Shown here in pieces: positions 59,100 through 64,000 of a stretch of DNA of 64,000 bases; the stretch's first letter is position 1; the number at the start of each line of letters is the position of its first letter. The translations under genes and the position numbers were made by a program. This stretch comes from Streptomyces chumphonensis. GTDB lineage: Bacteria; Actinomycetota; Actinomycetes; Streptomycetales; Streptomycetaceae. Location: positions 123,605-187,604 of the forward strand of contig NZ_JACXYU010000011.1 of NCBI RefSeq assembly GCF_014779715.1, given 5' to 3'. Below the pieces are notes generated by a model. That model was not told where the DNA came from. It searched no databases and was given only the letters and a program-made list of their open reading frames with translations.

Positions 59100-60242
59100 A
59101 TGTCGATGATCCGTGACCTGCGCGCCGCCGTCCGGCCCGCGCGTCGGCCCTTCCGACGCGGCGCGGCCGGCGGCCCGTACCCGGGGTCCCCCGGTACGCC
59201 GTCGAGCGCGGTGGTCGACTGCGCCGTCTACCGCGACGGGCGCCGCAGCCCCGAGCGGCCCGCGCCGGACGAGGCGCTGGCCGCCGTCCGCGAGGGCATG
59301 CGCCCCAACGGCTCGCGCGGGTTCGTGTGGATCGGTCTGCACGAGCCCACCGAGGAGGAGTTCGCCGGGATCGCGCGGGCCTTCGGCCTGCACCCGCTGG
59401 CCGTGGAGGACGCCGTCCACGCCCACCAGCGGCCCAAGCTGGAGCGGTACGACGACTCGCTGTTCACGGTCATCAAGACCATCCACTACCGCGCGCACGC
59501 CGAACGCACCGCCGGGAGCCAGGTCGTCGAGACGGGCGAGGTCATGTGCTTCACCGGCGCCGACTACATCATCACCGTCCGGCACGGCGCGCAGGGCTCC
59601 CTGCGCGCGCTGCGGCACCGGCTGGAGGACGACCCGGAGCTGCTGGCCAAGGGCCCCTCCTCGGTCCTGCACGCCATCGCCGACCAGGCCGTCGACGGCT
59701 ACCTGGCCGTCGCGGACGCCGTGCAGGACGAGATCGACGACGTCGAGATCGACGTCTTCTCCCCGCAGTCCGGCGCCGGACGGGCCGGGCAGCGGGCCGG
59801 CGGGGAGGCGGGCCGCATCTACCAGCTCAAGCGCGAGGTGCTGGGCTTCAAGCGGGCCGTCTCCCCCCTGCTGCGCCCCATGCAGCAGCTCAGTGAGCGG
59901 CCGATGCGCGTCATCGACCCGGACATCCAGACGTACTTCCGCGACGTCGCCGACCACCTGGCCCGCGTCAACGAGCAGGTGCTCGCCTTCGACGACCTGC
60001 TCAACTCCATCCTCCAGGCCAACCTGGCGCAGGCCACGGTGGCGCAGAACGAGGACATGCGGAAGATCACGTCCTGGGCGGCCATCTTCGCGGTGCCGAC
60101 GATGATCGCCGGGGTGTACGGCATGAACTTCGACCACATGCCCGAGACGGAGTGGGAGTACGGCTACCCGGTCGTCATGCTCCTCATCGTGGCCTTCTGC
60201 TTCGCCATGCACCGCGGCTTCAAGCGGAACGGCTGGCTCTAG
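59100..60242 (+). CDS. corA: CorA-family magnesium/cobalt transporter
   Basis: 380 residues. A long cytoplasmic N-terminal domain (residues 1-300) is followed by two membrane helices; the GMN signature is in VYGMNFDHMPE between them, as in all CorA proteins. Residues 230-320 contain the coiled helices of the funnel (EVLGFKRAVSPLL, VADHLARVNEQVLAFDDLLNS). AAGGAG six bases before the ATG at 59100 fixes the start; an upstream frame to 58980 is unsupported. The last 23 bases overlap the end of the convergent EamA gene. A candidate leader ORF precedes it. Confidence 0.94.
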   Translation: MSMIRDLRAAVRPARRPFRRGAAGGPYPGSPGTPSSAVVDCAVYRDGRRSPERPAPDEALAAVREGMRPNGSRGFVWIGLHEPTEEEFAGIARAFGLHPLAVEDAVHAHQRPKLERYDDSLFTVIKTIHYRAHAERTAGSQVVETGEVMCFTGADYIITVRHGAQGSLRALRHRLEDDPELLAKGPSSVLHAIADQAVDGYLAVADAVQDEIDDVEIDVFSPQSGAGRAGQRAGGEAGRIYQLKREVLGFKRAVSPLLRPMQQLSERPMRVIDPDIQTYFRDVADHLARVNEQVLAFDDLLNSILQANLAQATVAQNEDMRKITSWAAIFAVPTMIAGVYGMNFDHMPETEWEYGYPVVMLLIVAFCFAMHRGFKRNGWL

Positions 60243-61266
60243 GCGGCGGCGCTCCGGGCGGAGCCCCGTCCGCGCCGCCGTCACCGAGCCGGTCGGGTTC
60301 GGCCGCCCCGGTGACGGCGGCCTCCTCCGGACCGCCCGCCGCCGCGGGCCCCGGGGCGCGCAGCACGAGCAGCAGCCCGGCCAGGATGACGCCGAGCGCG
60401 GGGTAGGCGACGGCCGGGGGCGTCTGGCCCAGCCACAGGGCCGCGATCAGCGCCGCACCCGGCGTCTCCAGCAGGATCGCCGTGGACGTCACCGACGGGC
60501 CCAGGCCCCGCACGACGCGGTTGAGGACGGAGTGGCCGAGCAGCTGCGCCGTCACCGTCAGGACGACGAGTTTCAGCCAGGTCTCGCCGCTGTATCCGGC
60601 GCCCAGGTCCGCGCCCGCGACCAGGCACGCCACCAGCAGCAGGACGGCCGTCGTCGTGTAGCAGACGAAGGTGTAGGCCGTCGTGGACACCGTCCGGCGC
60701 ACCTCGGAGCCCAGCAGCACGTACCCGGCCGCCGCCATGCCGCCGCCGAGCGCCAGGGCGTCCCCGGCCAACGCGCGGGGGGAGAGCGACAGGTCGACGC
60801 CGGTCAGCAGGAGCACGCCCGCGAACGCGACCGCCGTCCCCGCCCACACCGGCCTCGGCTGGCGGTGGCCGCGCAGCCGCAGCAGCAGCGTCGTCCAGAT
60901 CGGGGTGGTCGTCACCAGGGCCGTCGAGGAGGCGACGGAGGTCATGCTGAGGCTGGGCAGCCAGAGCGCGAAGTGCAGGGCGAGCAGGGCGCCGGCCGCC
61001 CCGGCGAGCAGGAGCGTCCGGCCGCCGAGCCCGGCCAGCTCGGCGCGGTGCCGGGCGAGGGCGACCGGGGTGAGCACGCCGACGGCCATGGCGTTGCGCC
61101 AGAACGCGATGGCGAGTGCGGGCGCCGCCGTGGCCGCGATGAGCGGCGCGGACAGGGAAATGCCGGAGACGGCCACGGCGAGCAGGAACAGGTCCGTGCC
61201 GTGCCCCTGCCCGGCACCGGTGGATCGGGCCGTAGGCGTCCGACCCCTCCCGCGCTGAGCGCCCAC
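60220..61266 (-). CDS. EamA/DMT-family transporter
   Basis: 348 residues with about ten hydrophobic helices in two EamA halves (LFLLAVAVSGISLSAPLIA, ALIAALWLGQTPPAVAYPALGVILAGLLLVL). Such proteins export small metabolites, often amino acids or nucleosides; no specific substrate. GGGAGGAG seven bases before the GTG at 61266 sets the start. An Ala/Pro/Gly-rich tail after the last helix overlaps the corA 3' end on the other strand. Confidence 0.84.
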   Translation of the reverse strand: MGAQRGRGRTPTARSTGAGQGHGTDLFLLAVAVSGISLSAPLIAATAAPALAIAFWRNAMAVGVLTPVALARHRAELAGLGGRTLLLAGAAGALLALHFALWLPSLSMTSVASSTALVTTTPIWTTLLLRLRGHRQPRPVWAGTAVAFAGVLLLTGVDLSLSPRALAGDALALGGGMAAAGYVLLGSEVRRTVSTTAYTFVCYTTTAVLLLVACLVAGADLGAGYSGETWLKLVVLTVTAQLLGHSVLNRVVRGLGPSVTSTAILLETPGAALIAALWLGQTPPAVAYPALGVILAGLLLVLRAPGPAAAGGPEEAAVTGAAEPDRLGDGGADGAPPGAPPPRASRSA

Positions 61267-61344
61267 GTGCGTGCTCCTCCCGACCCGCTTCTCCGACAAC
61301 CGGATCAGCCTACGGCGCGACCCGGCCGGGCGAGGCCCGCACGG

Positions 61345-61350
61345 TAGGGT
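61345..61350 (+). promoter_or_regulatory. Candidate -10 element (leaderless) for the gene at 61357
   Basis: TAGGGT ends six bases before the ATG; no ribosome-binding site. Confidence 0.4.
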
Positions 61351-61356
61351 CGGGCC

Positions 61357-61908
61357 ATGACCGAGACCACGCCCGGAGCGTCCGGGGCCCTGTTCGGGCG
61401 GGCCCTGATCGAGGAGGCCGCGAAGAAGTCCGCCCTCGTGTGGGTGCGCGGCCCGCGGGGCGGACCGGCGCGCGCGCTGTGGCACGTGTGGCACGACGGC
61501 GCGGTCTGCCTCGTCGGCGACGGCCCCGGCGAGCAGCCGCTGGAGGGGCTCGGGCTGACGGACGGCGCGGCCGCGACGGTCAGCGCCCGCAGCAAGGACA
61601 AGGGCGGCCGGCTGGTCGTCTGGCCCGCCCGCGTCAGGGTGCCGGAGCCCGGCGGTGAGGCGTGGACGGCCACGGCGGAGGAGCTGAAGGGGAAGCGGCT
61701 GAACGCCCCCGACTTCGAGGCGCTTGTCGACCGCTGGAGCCGCGAGTGCCGCATCCTGCGCCTCGCGCCCGACGGGGAGCCGGTGGAGGCGCCCGGCGCG
61801 ATGCCGTCCGCCGCGGTCGCGGCCCCGCCGGTGCCGACCCCGGCGACCACGCGCCGCCCCGTCCCCGCGGCACTCCCCCGGCTCCTGCGCGGGAAGCGCC
61901 GCGCCTGA
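61357..61908 (+). CDS. Conserved hypothetical protein
   Basis: 183 residues. The first ~120 form a compact alpha/beta region (ALIEEAAKKSALVWVRGP, GAVCLVGDGPGEQPLEGL, WPARVRVPEPGGEAW), vaguely split-barrel-like but not confidently assigned; the C terminus is a proline/arginine-rich tail. It is a Streptomyces-conserved orphan in my recollection. A hairpin at 61919-61966 follows. Confidence 0.65.
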   Translation: MTETTPGASGALFGRALIEEAAKKSALVWVRGPRGGPARALWHVWHDGAVCLVGDGPGEQPLEGLGLTDGAAATVSARSKDKGGRLVVWPARVRVPEPGGEAWTATAEELKGKRLNAPDFEALVDRWSRECRILRLAPDGEPVEAPGAMPSAAVAAPPVPTPATTRRPVPAALPRLLRGKRRA

Positions 61909-61918
61909 CGGACGCCAC

Positions 61919-61966
61919 GGCGCCCCCGGAGTGGCGCCCGTCCCGGAGCGTCACTCCGGGGGCGCC
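61919..61966 (+). terminator. Terminator overlapping the end of the convergent lipoprotein gene
   Basis: A perfect 15-bp stem (61919-61933 with 61952-61966) and an 18-nt loop; the right arm is inside the last codons of the lipoprotein on the minus strand. Confidence 0.65.
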
Positions 61967-62727
61967 TCCGCGGTGATCTTCTTGCCGTAGTCGACGACCT
62001 GGTCGTCCTGCGGGGCGCGCAGGGAGAACTCCTTGCCCCAGTCGGACATGGTGATGACGCCCGCGTCCCCGGCCCGCTCCAGCCGCAGCGGGTACGGGGT
62101 GCCGACGAGGGAGACGTCCATCATGCCGCCGTCCCCGTCGTCGGCCGCCACGCGGATCGTGCGGACGCCGTCGACCTCCCCGCGCGGGCCGGTCTTCCGC
62201 TTCCCGTCCATGGCGAGGACCCCCTCCAGCAGGACGTCCAACTCCGTGAAGCCGCTGAGCTGCGCGTAGGCGGGATCGCCCGGCGGCACCTTCACGTACT
62301 TGCCGTCGAGCTTGCCCGCGGCCTCCCGGTCGCTCTCGGTGGGCTCCTCGCCCTCCTGCCCCTGCTGGGCCCAGAAGTCGGCGTCGGCCTTGAGGAAGAG
62401 CTCCTTGTCGACCCGCAGGAGCTCGAAGCGGCTGCCGCCCTTGGCGGACACCTCGCCTATGCCGCCGACGTCCGTGAGCCGCATGTCGAGACGGTAGGTG
62501 CGGCCCTCGCTGAGCAGCGTGCCGGTGAGCCGCACGGCGTCGGCCCGTTCCGCCGCCGCCCGGGCCCTGTCCTCGATCTGCTCGGCGGTCAGCTTGCCGA
62601 CGCCGTTGGTGCCCTGGTCCGGGTCCTCGCCGCCGCAGGCCGTGAGCATCGCCACAAGCCCCGTCCCGACGGCCCCCAGCACAACCCTTCTGCCGATCCG
62701 GGCCAATGCGGGACGTACTGCGGTCAC
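61951..62727 (-). CDS. Lipoprotein, LppX/LolA-like family
   Basis: 258 residues with signal peptide and lipobox LTAC (lipid-anchored Cys31). It shares segments with the lipoprotein at 31559-32380 (LFLKADADFWAQQG against GTGFMKADADFLRNG; GVRTIRVAADDGDGG; a beta-strand-rich C terminus), so they are paralogues. GGAGGA eight bases before the GTG at 62727. It is divergent from mrp. Confidence 0.82.
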   Translation of the reverse strand: MTAVRPALARIGRRVVLGAVGTGLVAMLTACGGEDPDQGTNGVGKLTAEQIEDRARAAAERADAVRLTGTLLSEGRTYRLDMRLTDVGGIGEVSAKGGSRFELLRVDKELFLKADADFWAQQGQEGEEPTESDREAAGKLDGKYVKVPPGDPAYAQLSGFTELDVLLEGVLAMDGKRKTGPRGEVDGVRTIRVAADDGDGGMMDVSLVGTPYPLRLERAGDAGVITMSDWGKEFSLRAPQDDQVVDYGKKITAEAPPE

Positions 62728-62820
62728 GGCGGTCTTCCTCCGATGACGGTGGGCGTGGGGAACCGCACCCTACCCTTCCGGCGGCGGCACCTGACCGTGA
62801 AGGTCCGGGAGCGGTCGCCG

Positions 62821-62826
62821 TACCAT
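62821..62826 (+). promoter_or_regulatory. Candidate -10 element of mrp (leaderless)
   Basis: TACCAT ends six bases before the ATG at 62833; no ribosome-binding site is visible. Confidence 0.4.
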
Positions 62827-62832
62827 CGTCGT

Positions 62833-63990
62833 ATGGCTACCGACACGTACGGAGCGGCTCCCACCGACGAGGCGGTGCGCGCCGCGCTCGCCACGGTGAA
62901 CGATCCGGAGATCCACCGTCCGATCACCGACCTCGGCATGGTCAAGTCCGTCGACATCGCCGCCGACGGCTCGGTGGCGGTCGGCGTCTATCTCACCGTC
63001 TCCGGCTGTCCGATGCGTGAGACGATCATCTCACGGGTCACCGAGGCGGTGCGCGAGGTCCCGGGGGTCTCCGGCGTCGAGGTGGAGCTCGACGTCATGA
63101 GCGACGAGCAGCGGCGTGAGCTGGCCTCGTCCCTGCGCGGGGGCCAGGCCGAGCGCGAGGTGCCGTTCGCCCAGCCGAACTCGCTCACCCGCGTGTACTG
63201 CGTGGCCTCCGGCAAGGGCGGCGTGGGCAAGTCGTCGGTGACGGTGAACCTGGCCGCGGCGATGGCCGCCGACGGGCTGAACGTCGGCGTCGTGGACGCG
63301 GACATCTACGGCCACTCCGTGCCGCGCATGCTGGGCGCCGAGGGCCGGCCCACCCAGGTCGAGGACATGATCATGCCGCCGTCCGCGCACGGCGTGAAGG
63401 TGATCTCCATCGGCATGTTCACGCCGGGCAACGCCCCGGTCGTGTGGCGCGGCCCGATGCTGCACCGTGCGCTCCAGCAGTTCCTCGCCGACGTCTACTG
63501 GGGCGACCTGGACGTCCTCCTGCTCGACCTGCCGCCCGGCACCGGCGACATCGCCATCTCCGTGGCCCAGCTGATCCCCAACGCGGAGATCCTCGTCGTC
63601 ACCACCCCGCAGCAGGCCGCCGCCGAGGTGGCCGAGCGGGCCGGCTCGATCGCGGTCCAGACCCACCAGAAGATCGTGGGCGTCGTGGAGAACATGTCCG
63701 GGCTGCCCTGCCCGCACTGCGACGAGATGGTGGACGTCTTCGGCACCGGCGGCGGCCAGCGCGTCGCCGAGGGCCTCTCCCGCACGACGGGCACCAACGT
63801 GCCGGTGCTCGGCGCCATCCCCATCGACGTGCGGCTGCGCGAGGGCGGCGACGAGGGCAAGCCGGTGGTCCTGACGGACCCGGACTCGCCGGCCGGTGCC
63901 GCGATCCGCTCCGTCGCGGGCAAGCTGGGCGGCCGTCAGCGCGGCCTGTCGGGCCTGTCCCTGGGCATCACGCCGCGCAACAAGTTCTGA
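62833..63990 (+). CDS. mrp: Mrp/ApbC Fe-S cluster carrier ATPase
   Basis: 385 residues. The N terminus is a MIP18/DUF59 domain (residues 10-95; DLGMVKSVDIAADGSVAVGV, SGCPMRETI). The ParA-like ATPase has a deviant Walker A GKGGVGKSS (127-135), LLDLPPGTGD, and the cluster-binding C-x2-C in GLPCPHCDE. ApbC/Mrp binds and transfers Fe-S clusters. TACCAT at six bases upstream suggests a leaderless mRNA. The last complete gene of the window. Confidence 0.93.
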   Translation: MATDTYGAAPTDEAVRAALATVNDPEIHRPITDLGMVKSVDIAADGSVAVGVYLTVSGCPMRETIISRVTEAVREVPGVSGVEVELDVMSDEQRRELASSLRGGQAEREVPFAQPNSLTRVYCVASGKGGVGKSSVTVNLAAAMAADGLNVGVVDADIYGHSVPRMLGAEGRPTQVEDMIMPPSAHGVKVISIGMFTPGNAPVVWRGPMLHRALQQFLADVYWGDLDVLLLDLPPGTGDIAISVAQLIPNAEILVVTTPQQAAAEVAERAGSIAVQTHQKIVGVVENMSGLPCPHCDEMVDVFGTGGGQRVAEGLSRTTGTNVPVLGAIPIDVRLREGGDEGKPVVLTDPDSPAGAAIRSVAGKLGGRQRGLSGLSLGITPRNKF

Positions 63991-64000
63991 GCGGCCCCGA

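Overview
The window is core chromosome of a Streptomyces or very close relative. The base composition is very G+C rich, codons end overwhelmingly in G or C, GTG starts are frequent, and the gene content is typical of the genus: WblC/WhiB7, AdnAB, mycoredoxin, MoeZ, DUF3107, a PPA1309-family protein and a lipoprotein-rich complement. I see no transposase, integrase, CRISPR array or phage genes. The gene order resembles what I recall of the S. coelicolor core near wblC; that is memory, not a comparison I could run.

Layout. 1-5 kb: end of rsgA, a TetR regulator, hisN, a CBS-domain protein, and a divergent katA/catR peroxide pair with a visible promoter-operator. 5-7.2 kb: two identical initiator tRNA genes, each with its own hairpin, flanking a Sel1-repeat protein. 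7.2-16.4 kb: a UPF0182 membrane protein, a PPA1309 protein, a PDZ-Lon protease, moaE, an NAD-dependent epimerase, and a zincin-like protein overlapping a Nudix gene. 16.4-22.9 kb: three tandem AIM24 paralogues (one fused to TerD), a SprT/YgjP-like metallopeptidase, an orphan ThiF/PqqD-like protein and an ABC1 kinase-like protein.

23-36 kb: a minus-strand redox and DNA-repair block: wblC with a long leader (promoter, 97-codon leader ORF, attenuator), uvrD2, mycoredoxin, nudC, and adnB and adnA with a lipoprotein gene between them. 36-42.4 kb: an alkyltransferase-like protein, a flippase-like/pseudokinase fusion, a secreted peptidase-like lipoprotein and moeZ.

42.5-47.5 kb: a tightly overlapping four-gene operon (PelF-like glycosyltransferase, eight-TM protein, NDP-sugar epimerase, spherulin-4-type glycosidase). 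It looks like an exopolysaccharide system related to Pel or galactosaminogalactan, and I consider it the most interesting locus. 47.7-54.8 kb: a metzincin-like secreted protein with a hydrolase, a TetR regulator, DUF3107, a ferritin-like protein and a DEAD-box RNA helicase with a long leader. 54.9-64 kb: a hydrolase, MarC, a PHP phosphoesterase, DUF6758, a SUFU-domain protein, corA behind a candidate leader-peptide switch, an EamA transporter, a lipoprotein paralogous to the one between adnB and adnA, and the Mrp/ApbC Fe-S carrier.

Two patterns recur. Many convergent gene pairs are separated by long perfect hairpins. Several genes lack a Shine-Dalgarno sequence and instead have a TAnnnT hexamer 6-7 nt before the start codon, which suggests leaderless mRNAs.
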